Assembly (NCBI GenBank): GCA_016786765.1
Contig: JAEUUZ010000003.1
Coordinates: forward strand, 1-64,000
DNA: 64,000 bases
From: Chitinophagales bacterium
GTDB taxonomy: Bacteria > Bacteroidota > Bacteroidia > Chitinophagales > LD1
Direction of reading: 5' to 3'
Made by a program: the position numbers and the translations under genes. The notes under the pieces are model-generated. The model saw nothing but the letters and a program-made list of their open reading frames with translations, did no database searches and was not told where the DNA came from. This document shows, in pieces, positions 49,655 to 59,300 of the stretch (position 1 is its first letter; each line of letters starts with the position of its first letter).

Positions 49655-51148
49655 ATGCCGGAAACAGCCCTACACATTTTTAATACTCTGAGCAGACAAA
49701 AAGAAAAGTTTGAAGCCATTAATCCGCCTTTTGTGGGGCTTTATTCTTGTGGTCCTACCGTGTATAACGAAGTGCATTTAGGCAACCTCCGCACCTTTCT
49801 TACCTTTGATATCGTACAACGCTATCTTACACACTTAGGCTACAAAGTGCGCTACGTGCGCAACATCACCGATGCAGGCCACCTTACCGATGATGCCGAT
49901 GCAGGTGAAGATAAAATCGAGAAAAGAGCAAAATTAGAGCAATTAGAGCCTATGGAGATTGTGCAGAAATACACGAATTCTTTCCATGAAGTATGTGCGA
50001 TTTTTAATCTTACTCCCCCAAGCATTGAGCCAACAGCTACTGGACATATTGTAGAGCAAATTCAAATGGTGAAACGCATTATTGCCAATGGTTTCGGTTA
50101 TGAATCCAATGGTTCGGTGTATTTCGATGTGAAAAAATTCATGGAGAAACACGAGTACGGCAAACTGAGCGGACGTAATGTGGACGATCTTTTGGAGGTA
50201 ACGCGCGATTTGAGCGGCACGAGCGATAAACGCAATTCATACGACTTTGCCCTCTGGATTAAAACTCCGGAAGCGGCTCTGCAAAAATGGGATTCGCCAT
50301 GGGGCGAAGGCTGTCCGGGTTGGCACTTAGAATGCTCGGCCATGGGAACAAAATATTTAGGTAAACAATTCGATATTCATGGTGGTGGTTTTGATTTGAA
50401 ATTCCCGCACCACGAATGTGAGATTGCACAGAGTGTAGGTGCTGATGGGGTTACACCGGTGCGTTATTGGATGCACTCGAATATGCTAACGGTGAACGGC
50501 ACAAAAATGAGTAAGTCGTTAGGCAATTCTTTTTTACCGAAAGAACTTTTTGGTGGCGCACATCCGTTATTGGAAAAGGCCTACAGCCCAATGTCGGTGC
50601 GTTTCTTTATGTTGCAAAGTCATTACCGTTCCACACTCGACTTTTCAAATGCTGCACTACAAGCGGCTGAGAGAGGCTTTTTACGTTTGTTGAACAGCTA
50701 TAAAACGTTGTCAAAGCTAGAGCACAAAGCAGGAACGGTTGACGCACAAGAACTGCTCGATGTGAAACAGTTGTGCGAAGCCATCTATGCAAATATTAAT
50801 GACGATTTCAATACTGCAGAATCGATTGCGGTGTTGTTCGATATGAGCAAAAAAATTAACGCTTACAAAGAAGGTGTTTTGTCGATTGGAACATTGGATG
50901 CTGAAACATACGAACTGCTAAAAACCACGTTTACCGTATTCTTCAGAGATATTCTTGGTTTGGATAAAGAAGAAGAGCACGACAATAATGTAACCGAAGG
51001 CTTAATGAATTTAATTTTGGAATTGCGAAAGCAAGTGCGTGCCAATAAAGATTTCGCGAGCTCCGATAAAATCAGAGATGCGCTAAATGAGTTGAACATT
51101 AAAGTGAAAGACGGTAAAGACGAAACTACCTGGAGCATTGAGCAATAA
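49655..51148 (+). CDS. cysS: cysteinyl-tRNA synthetase
   Basis: A 497-residue class I synthetase that charges tRNA-Cys. The HIGH motif is NEVHLGNLRTF, the KMSKS motif is NGTKMSKSLGN, and zinc ligands are in LYSCGPTVYN and CPGWHLECSAM with the later HHECEIAQS. Length and order are normal. The 96-bp spacer before it holds no clear promoter. It is followed 25 bp later by the transketolase subunit gene. Confidence 0.97.
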   Translation: MPETALHIFNTLSRQKEKFEAINPPFVGLYSCGPTVYNEVHLGNLRTFLTFDIVQRYLTHLGYKVRYVRNITDAGHLTDDADAGEDKIEKRAKLEQLEPMEIVQKYTNSFHEVCAIFNLTPPSIEPTATGHIVEQIQMVKRIIANGFGYESNGSVYFDVKKFMEKHEYGKLSGRNVDDLLEVTRDLSGTSDKRNSYDFALWIKTPEAALQKWDSPWGEGCPGWHLECSAMGTKYLGKQFDIHGGGFDLKFPHHECEIAQSVGADGVTPVRYWMHSNMLTVNGTKMSKSLGNSFLPKELFGGAHPLLEKAYSPMSVRFFMLQSHYRSTLDFSNAALQAAERGFLRLLNSYKTLSKLEHKAGTVDAQELLDVKQLCEAIYANINDDFNTAESIAVLFDMSKKINAYKEGVLSIGTLDAETYELLKTTFTVFFRDILGLDKEEEHDNNVTEGLMNLILELRKQVRANKDFASSDKIRDALNELNIKVKDGKDETTWSIEQ

Positions 51149-51173
51149 ATCAATCATCAAAAAATAAAAGAAC

Positions 51174-52133
51174 ATGGCGTTACAAGATTACACCGACCAA
51201 GGCGGAAAAGACACACGATCAGGATTTGGCGTTGGTATGTTGGAGTTGGGCAGAAATAATCCGAATGTGGTGGCACTATGTGCCGATTTACTCGGTTCGT
51301 TAAAGTTAGATGATTTTGTAAAAGAATTTCCTGAACGCTTTGTACAGTGCGGTATTGCCGAAGCGAATATGATTTCGGTGGCTGCAGGTATGACCATTGG
51401 CGGAAAAATTCCTTTCGCAACCACCTTTGCCAACTTTGCTACGGGACGTGTGTACGATCAAATTCGCCAGTCGGTAGCGTATTCGGGCAAAAACGTAAAA
51501 ATTGCTGCATCGCATGCCGGACTTACCCTTGGTGAAGATGGTGCAACGCATCAAATTTTGGAAGACATCGGTTTAATGCAAATGCTGCCGGGAATGACAG
51601 TGATAAATCCATGCGATTTTAATCAAACAAAGGCTGCAACATTGGCGCTGGGCGAACATGTTGGTCCTGCTTATTTACGTTTCGGCCGTCCGAAATGGCC
51701 TAATTTCACTCCCGAAAATCAAACCTTCGAGATTGGCAAAGCCGTTTTAATGAACGAAGGAAAAGACGTTACCATCTTTGCTACCGGGCATTTGGTTTGG
51801 AAAAGTTTGGAGGCGGCTCGTCAGTTAGAAGCGGAAGGTGTTTCGGTTGAACTCATCAATATACACACCATTAAACCTTTAGATGAAGAGGCGGTCTTAC
51901 GCTCAGTAAGCAAAACCGGATGCGCTGTAGTTTGCGAAGAACACAATGTAATTGGTGGTTTGGGAAGCACAATTGCTACTTTGTTAGCGAAAGGAAAACC
52001 AACACCTACCGAGTTTGTGGCCGTAAACGATTCGTTTGGCGAAAGTGGCACACCCGATCAATTGCTGGCTAAATACGGATTGGAAACAGTAAATGTATAT
52101 CAAGCCGCAAAAAAAGTGTTGAACCGAAAATAG
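51174..52133 (+). CDS. transketolase C-terminal subunit
   Basis: A 319-residue protein equal to the pyrimidine-binding and C-terminal domains of transketolase. The pyrimidine-binding domain includes the catalytic-Glu segment FVQCGIAEANMISVAAGM and ATTFANFATGR; the C-terminal domain begins near VLMNEGKDVTIFATGHLV. With the separate N-terminal (TPP-pyrophosphate-binding) subunit it would transfer two-carbon units in the pentose phosphate pathway. The N-terminal subunit gene is often adjacent, but is absent here. Confidence 0.9.
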   Translation: MALQDYTDQGGKDTRSGFGVGMLELGRNNPNVVALCADLLGSLKLDDFVKEFPERFVQCGIAEANMISVAAGMTIGGKIPFATTFANFATGRVYDQIRQSVAYSGKNVKIAASHAGLTLGEDGATHQILEDIGLMQMLPGMTVINPCDFNQTKAATLALGEHVGPAYLRFGRPKWPNFTPENQTFEIGKAVLMNEGKDVTIFATGHLVWKSLEAARQLEAEGVSVELINIHTIKPLDEEAVLRSVSKTGCAVVCEEHNVIGGLGSTIATLLAKGKPTPTEFVAVNDSFGESGTPDQLLAKYGLETVNVYQAAKKVLNRK

Positions 52134-52138
52134 AAGAT

Positions 52139-52711
52139 ATGACCGATAGTGCTTTATTAGAACTCTTTCACAATGGAGCTCGTGAGCGCGCGTTTAATTT
52201 GTTGATGGACAAATATCAGCAAAAATTGTATTGGCATATTCGAAGAATCGTGAACAATCACGATCATACGGGCGATGTGCTCCAAAACACCTTTATTAAA
52301 GCGTGGCAAGGCTTAGACAACTTTCGCGCTGAATCGCAGTTGTTTTCGTGGTTGTACAGAATTGCCACAAACGAAAGCATTAACTTTTTAAATAAGGAGA
52401 AGAAACATTCTTCCATCTCTTTTGAGGGTGGCTTTGGCCTAGATAATGACGAAGAAGGCAATTCTTCTGCGCCACAAAACTATGTACAAAGCAGTGGATC
52501 CGATATTGATGGCGACAAAATTCAGGCGAAGTTAGAGAAAGCCATTGCAGCGTTGCCGGAAAAACAACGCATTGTTTTCAACCTTCGCTATTATGATGAA
52601 ATGCCTTACGAGCAAATGAGTGACGTGCTGCAAACCTCTGTTGGCGCATTAAAGGCATCGTATTTTCATGCAGCACAAAAAATTGAAGCAGCGCTTTTGC
52701 GAGAAGAATAA
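52139..52711 (+). CDS. ECF-type RNA polymerase sigma factor
   Basis: A 190-residue sigma-70 family factor of the extracytoplasmic function type. Region 2 is seen as LLMDKYQQKLYWHIRRIVNN through DVLQNTFIKAWQGLDNFR and WLYRIATNESINFL (-10 recognition); region 4 is ALPEKQRIVFNLRYYDEMPY with the helix-turn-helix MSDVLQTSVGALKASYFHA. It starts 5 bp after the transketolase gene and is followed by a membrane protein and a small exported protein that probably form its control module. Confidence 0.93.
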   Translation: MTDSALLELFHNGARERAFNLLMDKYQQKLYWHIRRIVNNHDHTGDVLQNTFIKAWQGLDNFRAESQLFSWLYRIATNESINFLNKEKKHSSISFEGGFGLDNDEEGNSSAPQNYVQSSGSDIDGDKIQAKLEKAIAALPEKQRIVFNLRYYDEMPYEQMSDVLQTSVGALKASYFHAAQKIEAALLREE

Positions 52712-52762
52712 TTTACAGGAGATTAAACCTTTTGCGTTTTGAATGGTCATAACGACACAAAA

Positions 52763-53395
52763 ATGAAAACAGAGAATACCATACGAGAAGAATTAAAGCA
52801 CATTGCTCCTGTTTTAGCCAATGTTGAAAAACAAGGGAATGATGTGGTTTCTGCTGAATTTTTTTCTGCACTAAACGAAAACGTGATGAACGCTATTCGT
52901 GCAGCAGAGAAGCAAAAAGAGCTACAGCCTATTGCTCCGTTATTAGCTTCTCTTGAAAAGAATAAAGAGGCCGTTGTCTCTGATACTTTCTTTGCACAAA
53001 TGCAAGCAAAAACTTGGAAACAAATTCAAAGCCAATCATCAACTACTAAAAAGCAAGTGTCGAAAAAAACAAATGCTTTGGATCGATTGCTCGATTTGCT
53101 TTTCAGACCAAGTTTCGCGATGGGTTTTGCCGCTTTTTGTGCTTTAGTATTTTGTGGAACGCTCTTCTTGTCGAACAATTCAACGCAAGATTATACAACC
53201 ATTGCTAGTGCTCAACAGCTTACCAACAGTGAAATTCAAGCTTATATTGCTGAAAACAATGACGAGTTTGACGAATCGATATTGACAAAAGATTGGGAGA
53301 CTATCGACAACAAAAGCATACTCGAAAATTCAACGCTGAATGAAGAAGAGTTGAATGCCTATTATAATAGTGAACTAAACAACGAAAAAATATAA
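52763..53395 (+). CDS. putative anti-sigma factor with one membrane helix and an internal duplication
   Basis: A 210-residue protein: a cytoplasmic N-terminal part (~1-110), one membrane helix (~113-132, FAMGFAAFCALVFCGTLFLS) and an acidic external C-terminus. The N-terminal part contains two copies of a ~35-residue unit: LKHIAPVLANVEKQ...VVSAEFFSALNENV and LQPIAPLLASLEKN...VVSDTFFAQMQAKT. Position directly after the ECF sigma gene and topology suggest an anti-sigma factor; sequence alone does not prove it. ATG 52763 is chosen over an upstream TTG. Confidence 0.72.
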   Translation: MKTENTIREELKHIAPVLANVEKQGNDVVSAEFFSALNENVMNAIRAAEKQKELQPIAPLLASLEKNKEAVVSDTFFAQMQAKTWKQIQSQSSTTKKQVSKKTNALDRLLDLLFRPSFAMGFAAFCALVFCGTLFLSNNSTQDYTTIASAQQLTNSEIQAYIAENNDEFDESILTKDWETIDNKSILENSTLNEEELNAYYNSELNNEKI

Positions 53396-53396
53396 C

Positions 53397-53807
53397 ATGA
53401 AAACGCTAATCAACATCTTGCTTTTAAGCCTTGCGCTTTCTGCAACAGCTCAACAACCACAAGATAAAGGTCGCCACGAACGCGTAGAGTCTTTCCGTAT
53501 CGCTTATATCACAGAGCATTTAAAGCTTACTCCTGAAGAAGCGCAGCGATTTTGGCCGGTGTATAATGCTTATCGAGCGGATATGAAAACACTTCGTCAG
53601 AATTTTAAGGCCGATGATAAAGATGGCACTCCACTAACTGCCGATCAACAATTAGAGTTCGAACAAAAAAAATTGGATTTAAAGAAACGCTTTAAGCCTC
53701 AATTTGAGCAAGCCATTGGAAAAGAAAAGCTAAACCTACTCATGCAAGTTGAGGAAGACTTTAAGCGTGAACTGATGAAAGCCATGCAAGAGCGAAGAGG
53801 AAGATAA
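53397..53807 (+). CDS. Spy/CpxP-like small exported protein
   Basis: A 136-residue protein with a signal peptide (MKTLINILLLSLALSATAQ) and a helical, charged mature region. ITEHLKLTPEEAQRFWPVYNAY is a good match to the LTxxQ-type helix of Spy/CpxP proteins and related Bacteroidota sensors; the rest is K/E/R-rich helix. It starts 1 bp after the anti-sigma gene. It may be a chaperone or stress sensor in the envelope that feeds back on the sigma factor. It converges with the DUF1398 gene, 21 bp apart. Confidence 0.8.
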   Translation: MKTLINILLLSLALSATAQQPQDKGRHERVESFRIAYITEHLKLTPEEAQRFWPVYNAYRADMKTLRQNFKADDKDGTPLTADQQLEFEQKKLDLKKRFKPQFEQAIGKEKLNLLMQVEEDFKRELMKAMQERRGR

Positions 53808-53828
53808 AATCGACATTCTTGCGCAAAC

Positions 53829-54224
53829 TTATAGAGGAATGCTTTCCACTAAAACAGCCCCACTCGAAAGATCAAAATAAGTACAGGTTTTTTCGGAAAC
53901 ATCAATTATCCATTTGTTTACACCCGTCTTTGCGCAATCAGCACAGAAAGTAAAAAAGTCGGTTTCGCCACGTTGATGTCGCTTCAAATCAGCTTGAAAC
54001 TGTTGAGTGTTATGCGTTTCAGCAATAACCAATGGCGGATACTTTGATGCAGCGGTTACGGCATAACTTCCTTGTCCATGAAAAACAGTATTCCCGTCAA
54101 CAACAAAGGTTTCTATACGAATTACTCCCATGTCTATGAGCTCTTTCATGTAGTTCGGAAAATCAGCTCCGCTTTTTACTCTTGCCTCAGCGGTATTCAA
54201 CTGTTCTAGCGTGAAATGTTGCAT
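53829..54224 (-). CDS. DUF1398 family protein
   Basis: A 131-residue cytoplasmic protein. The N-terminal QLNTAEARVKSGADFPNYMKEL and the middle IETFVVDGNTVFHGQGSYAV fit the DUF1398 family, whose members are found as stress-associated proteins of unknown role. The C-terminal part includes FCADCAKTGVNKWIIDV with a Cys pair. It is 8 bp downstream of the caspase-like gene and probably the last gene of that operon. Confidence 0.82.
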   Translation of the reverse strand: MQHFTLEQLNTAEARVKSGADFPNYMKELIDMGVIRIETFVVDGNTVFHGQGSYAVTAASKYPPLVIAETHNTQQFQADLKRHQRGETDFFTFCADCAKTGVNKWIIDVSEKTCTYFDLSSGAVLVESIPL

Positions 54225-54232
54225 ATATCTGT

Positions 54233-56323
54233 TTATTGAATCGCACCTGTTAATTTCATATAAGAGCGAATGAATACAGCGCCAACATTTTTGTGAGGAG
54301 GAATGTAATCTACAAATCGAATGTACGATTCAGAGCCTTTCAATTGCTTATCGAGGTCCGACCAAATTTGTGCCCACTCAACGTCTCTGCCTTCACGTAC
54401 AGCATCTGCAATACGTTTCAACATAGGATTATTCACGCCTTGCACACCAATTTGTTTCGATGAAATAATATGCGCTTCAGGAGCCCGTTGGATTACTCCC
54501 GAAAGATTGTGATACCCACCACAAGAGCCCAACACAAAGAGCTTGGCAGATGGTTTTATTTTCTCAATTGTTTTCGAAGCATAATAACTATGTCCGCGGT
54601 GTATCAACACATCCGGTTGAATACCTGCGCTGTCCAATATTCGCTCAAGATACGCTTGTCCTTCATATTCTGCCTTTGGCTTATTGGCATAAATTACAAC
54701 GGGTTGGCCATTTACTGAGCGAATAACCACATGCAATGAGTCCTCTTCCTTTACCGCCCAATTCTTATCGGCAAAAGTGTTCATAAACGACTTAAACGAA
54801 GCTCCACCGTCTTCATCATCATAGAAATACATATGCCAAACAGACTCCTTATTTTGTTGGAATAGCGTTGCGTTTTTCAGCATGGTGATATCCGGAATAC
54901 CGTATTTCTCTGAAATGTTCTCGTACCAGTCTTCGTTGAATTCTCTCCCGCTATTGAAAAGACTAGTTAGTAATCCATAAATAGCCATTCCTTCGCGCGA
55001 TTTGGTTTGTTGTGAACGCTTATACTCTTCCCGAATATTTTTGCGAATAAAGGTCAGTAGTGTTTCATCGCTGATTCCAGTATAGGTATCGGCAACTTCC
55101 ACGGCTTGATCAATACTTGTGTTTGCATCATCCAAACCGCAAACGAACATTTTTAATAGAGCCTTTTGGTCGTCTACAGTCATAGTTGCCATAAACTCAT
55201 TCAGCTTTCCAAATGAAGCGCATTGTTTTATAAATGTTCTATAGCGATTCATTCCAACCGACTTCAAAAAGGTGAGTCCGTTTGTTTTTCCCATTTTAGT
55301 GAGAAATCGTTTCAACAAACCGTTAAACGAAGAGGTAAACACTTCTTCTTCGCTATAAACAATGAGCGTATACAGTTGCTCAGGCGTAAAGTTGTCAATC
55401 GATGCAAATCGTTTGCTATCCGGCTCGTTGTGCAATTCGTTCAAATTTCTAACAAATTTCAGCGATTGAATTTCCAATTCCTTTTCTAAAGAGAATTCCC
55501 CAATGGGATCTTTCTGCATACGAATCTGAATCATTTTTTTTAGAAAGGTTACCGGCTTCTGTGTAGTGAAATCTGCTGAAGCTAATGTCATTTCACCTCT
55601 TACGATGGGGTCCATCAGAACATAGGCTTGTGTCCGTTTTCCAAGGTTTTCGGTTATTTTCAGAATCTGTTGTACTGCGGGGTCTTTACTTTCTTTAAAT
55701 ATCTTGTTGATGGGGTTGCCCTCCAATACATACTTTTTCATTTCGTTTGGTGCAACTTTACCCACGCGCTCCACAATTTTATTTCTATACGGTCGGTCCC
55801 AATACTGATGATAGTTTTCAACCACTTCCTCCGGATAATTTGTAGCGGCATACAATAAAAAGGGTTCTGTTTCGGGTCGGAAACTATACAAAGAAACCTG
55901 TTTAATCGAAATCAAAATGTTTGTTTTAAGAGCGCTAAACAAATCGTTTTTATAAATGCCATCCAAAATGTGAAGAATATTCGTAATCTCTCGATTGTCT
56001 TTATCTAGGGCGTTTACATTCAGATTCCGTACACGTGTTAATGTATAGTATAAGTAGTAAGCTATCGAATCGCGTTGCCCTTCATTAACATCTACCTTCA
56101 ACATCAAACGCCAAATAGAATCTACTGTTGTAAAATAGATTTTATTAGCCAGTGCCGTTCGTGAAGAATCCGCCAGTTTCAGGCGTCCATCAAGTTTGCC
56201 ATCGAGCTTGTCGATTCGGTTTTTTTCCTTTATGAGGTAAAAGATAGGGTCGTTTTCCTTCTGTGCATTACTAGTTTGCGACAAGGCAAAGAGCAAACAA
56301 AAGATGGTTAATGCTTTTTTCAT
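54233..56323 (-). CDS. secreted protein with caspase-like C-terminal domain, smaller paralogue
   Basis: A 696-residue exported protein (signal peptide MKKALTIFCLLFALSQTSNA). Residues ~20-480 are helical and resemble the corresponding parts of the larger upstream paralogue (for example RFASIDNFTPEQLYTLIVYS). Residues ~500-696 form a domain with MYFYDDEDGG, VLIHRGHSYY (His578) and LFVLGSCGGY (Cys601), 23 residues apart, then IISSKQIGVQGVNNP and DYIPPHKN. A strand-HG/HS then strand-xCGG arrangement resembles clan CD peptidases (caspase, gingipain, CHAT); this is inference. ATG 56323 is preferred to TTG 56338. I know no named family for it. It is transcribed with its paralogue (4-bp gap) and DUF1398. 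Confidence 0.78.
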   Translation of the reverse strand: MKKALTIFCLLFALSQTSNAQKENDPIFYLIKEKNRIDKLDGKLDGRLKLADSSRTALANKIYFTTVDSIWRLMLKVDVNEGQRDSIAYYLYYTLTRVRNLNVNALDKDNREITNILHILDGIYKNDLFSALKTNILISIKQVSLYSFRPETEPFLLYAATNYPEEVVENYHQYWDRPYRNKIVERVGKVAPNEMKKYVLEGNPINKIFKESKDPAVQQILKITENLGKRTQAYVLMDPIVRGEMTLASADFTTQKPVTFLKKMIQIRMQKDPIGEFSLEKELEIQSLKFVRNLNELHNEPDSKRFASIDNFTPEQLYTLIVYSEEEVFTSSFNGLLKRFLTKMGKTNGLTFLKSVGMNRYRTFIKQCASFGKLNEFMATMTVDDQKALLKMFVCGLDDANTSIDQAVEVADTYTGISDETLLTFIRKNIREEYKRSQQTKSREGMAIYGLLTSLFNSGREFNEDWYENISEKYGIPDITMLKNATLFQQNKESVWHMYFYDDEDGGASFKSFMNTFADKNWAVKEEDSLHVVIRSVNGQPVVIYANKPKAEYEGQAYLERILDSAGIQPDVLIHRGHSYYASKTIEKIKPSAKLFVLGSCGGYHNLSGVIQRAPEAHIISSKQIGVQGVNNPMLKRIADAVREGRDVEWAQIWSDLDKQLKGSESYIRFVDYIPPHKNVGAVFIRSYMKLTGAIQ

Positions 56324-56327
56324 AGTT

Positions 56328-59300
56328 CTATAATCCAAATGTTTTATAATAAGCCCGTTGAAATAGCGATTCTATGTTTTTATGCGGAGGAACATAATCG
56401 TAGAATAGCGAGTAATTCCCGAGCTGTAATTTTAATTTCTCCCAAAAAGTAGGCCATTGTATGTCTTGTCGCTGACGAAAAGCTTCGTTAATAGAAAAAA
56501 TAATAGGATCGTTAATGTGTTGTGTTCCGATTTGACGTGTTGCAATGATATGTGCATCGGGAGCGTTCTTGATGGCTATTGATGCTTTGTAGAATCCACC
56601 GCAGGAACCAATAAAAACCAGCTTAGCAGAAGCAGGAATTTTCTCTAATGTTTTTTCGGTATGAAAGCTATGGCCTCGATGAATAATAATAGCAGGTTTA
56701 TAGCCGCCCTCAGCAAAAATCTTGTTGATGTTTAGTTCTCCGCTCTCTTCGTAGGACGGTTTATTGGCAAATATTTCAATGTTTTTACCAATTGTACTGG
56801 TTACTCTAACATAGCTGTAGTATTCTTCTAGTTTCCAGTTTGTAGAACTTCGGAAAGAAGATAAAAAACTCATATATGAATCCCGACCGTCCGGATCGTC
56901 ATAGAAATACATGCGCTCGATAATTTTTTCATCATTATCCATGCTTTTAAACTGAAGCGTAGCCAAAGCAGATGCTTGGTATTTTTTTGACATGGTGTAA
57001 AACCACTTTTTGTCGTAAACCGCTTTATCTTTACAGAGTCCCGCCAAGATTCCATAAATAGCCATACACTTCGAATCGTTCAAAGAATCACAAGTTGTGT
57101 ATTGTTGTTTTATGTTTTTTTCTATGGCCGACAAAATTTCTTCGCTGTTGGTATTGGCAATAGTTTCAGAAACCATTACGGCATCATCGAAAGAATTATC
57201 GCTTTCATCTAGGTGCGAAACAAATTGTCGCAAAAGAATTTCTCGCTGGCTTGTTGAAAAGTAAGAAAGAAGCTTGGACAACTTGTAGTTTGTTGCACAC
57301 AGGGCAACAAAGGTTCTCAATTTAGGTAAGGCTAAAAAACGTTGAAAGGCGATGTCGTCCATGGGTTGAAGCGAACTTTCGAAACGGGCAAAAATTCCAA
57401 GAAATGTGCTGTTGAACACTTCTTCTCGACCATAAACCGTTGCATAGTATAGCTCCTCTTTACTCAGATTATCTAATGCTGCAAATCGAATGTTATCAGG
57501 TTGAGCTACCTTATCGTTGATATCGCGTATAAAGCGTAAAGCATAATATGAAAACTCCTTTTCAATACTGTTGCGCCCTACATAGTTTTTCTTTGCAACT
57601 AACTTTACCAACTCCTTAAACAATCTATCTTGATTATTACAAATGGCCAAAGCCGTTTCAATAGACATTTCATTGCCCGTTAGTTGATTAATCAATAGAT
57701 ATGGTTTCGATTTAAAACCTGTAGCCATATTGACTTCTATCATTTTTTTGATAAATGGATTTTCGCTTTTGGCAAGAAAAAACGTGACTAAATGATATGG
57801 ATTTACCAAATATTTTTTTGCAGAAACTGGCGCCTGCAGTGCAGCTTTTTCCAACACTTCTTGCATAAAATATTTTGACTTAAATTTTTCTGCCCTTTTA
57901 AACACCTCGTCCGGTTCTATTTCTGCGGCATACAACAAAATTTCTTTAGCAAAAGGCTCGTTGATAAAAGCATCTATGTTTTGCAACGAAGCATATATAT
58001 TCTTTTTATAAATGAGCTTCCGTTTTTGCTCATCTGTAAAATCAAAATAAACCGGTTCAATGATTTCCTCAGCCGGCTCTAGAGATGGTTTTAACACCTC
58101 TACTTTCTGATCAATTTTAATTTTGTCTTCAATCTTAGCAAGCGATAATTGAACATCTTCTTTTTTTATTGGGGCTACATCTTCTCTCTTGCGCTGTGGC
58201 AAAGAAGCCGGCTCCTCCTTTTCAACAATAAGGGTGTTTATCATATCCGGGGTAAGGTCGTCTAATGGTTTTTCATAAGAAATAAGCGCTTTTAAAAACA
58301 AGCTGTTGGGCTCTCCCACGATTCGGATAAACGACTCCAACTTATCTTCCTGTTGTAAAAACCGAACGAATTCAGCCAAGCGACCCGTTGGAAAATTTTC
58401 CAAAAAGCTTTCTTCCACGGGTACCTCACCTTTCCGTAATAATATGCTTAACATATTCGAAAAATCAATAGGATACATTTCTTTGTATCCATATATCAAA
58501 ACTGCAATAATTTGTTCCTTCGTATATTCTGTTATCTGGTAATAATTTACAATAGCGGCATCCGATTTTAAAGACAATCCCCGAGCTATATCCACAGCCA
58601 TATAGTCCAGTTCTCTGTTCAGCGAATACAAACCAATCGGATTAGGCTGTTTCATCACGTCAACTAGGGCAGAAAAAGCACTCTCTTTTACTGACATTAA
58701 AGTATCGGCTCGAAAAACAGAGATGTCTTTTTTTACAATTGGATCAACTAAAAAATAGGCTTTTGTTCTTGCGGGTAACTTTGTATTAATGGTTCTAAGT
58801 GTTTGAAAAATGCCTGTAGTGTCGTTAAGCAAAATGTCTTTTATCTTAGATGATCCTGCAAAATAACGCTTTGCAGATTCTGGCGCAAATAAAGCAATCT
58901 TGGCAATAATTTTAGGTGCATACCAAAGCGACACAAAAGATTCGCTATTGCGTAAAATCTCATCCGGATATCGTGTAGCCATCGAATCCAAAAAACGATA
59001 TGCAGCCGTATCCATTGAAAATAAACGGAGTGCCTTAATGGAGAGTCGTGGATATTGCAAAACGTTTGCATATAGTTCGTTGCTGTTTTTCCATTGAATC
59101 AAAAAAAGATTATAGCGCAACAAAGAGGTATACTTTCCGTTTTTGAAAAACTCGGGCTCTTTTGTGCTTTCAAGAAAAAAAGCAAGCCGCTGTTGAAACT
59201 CAATCCTATGTTCAATAGTAATAGTGCTGTCGTTAATAGCATTCAAGTTTTTTTGCAACAATGAAAAAAAATCGGAAGGCACTTGTAATTTTTTGTCGCT

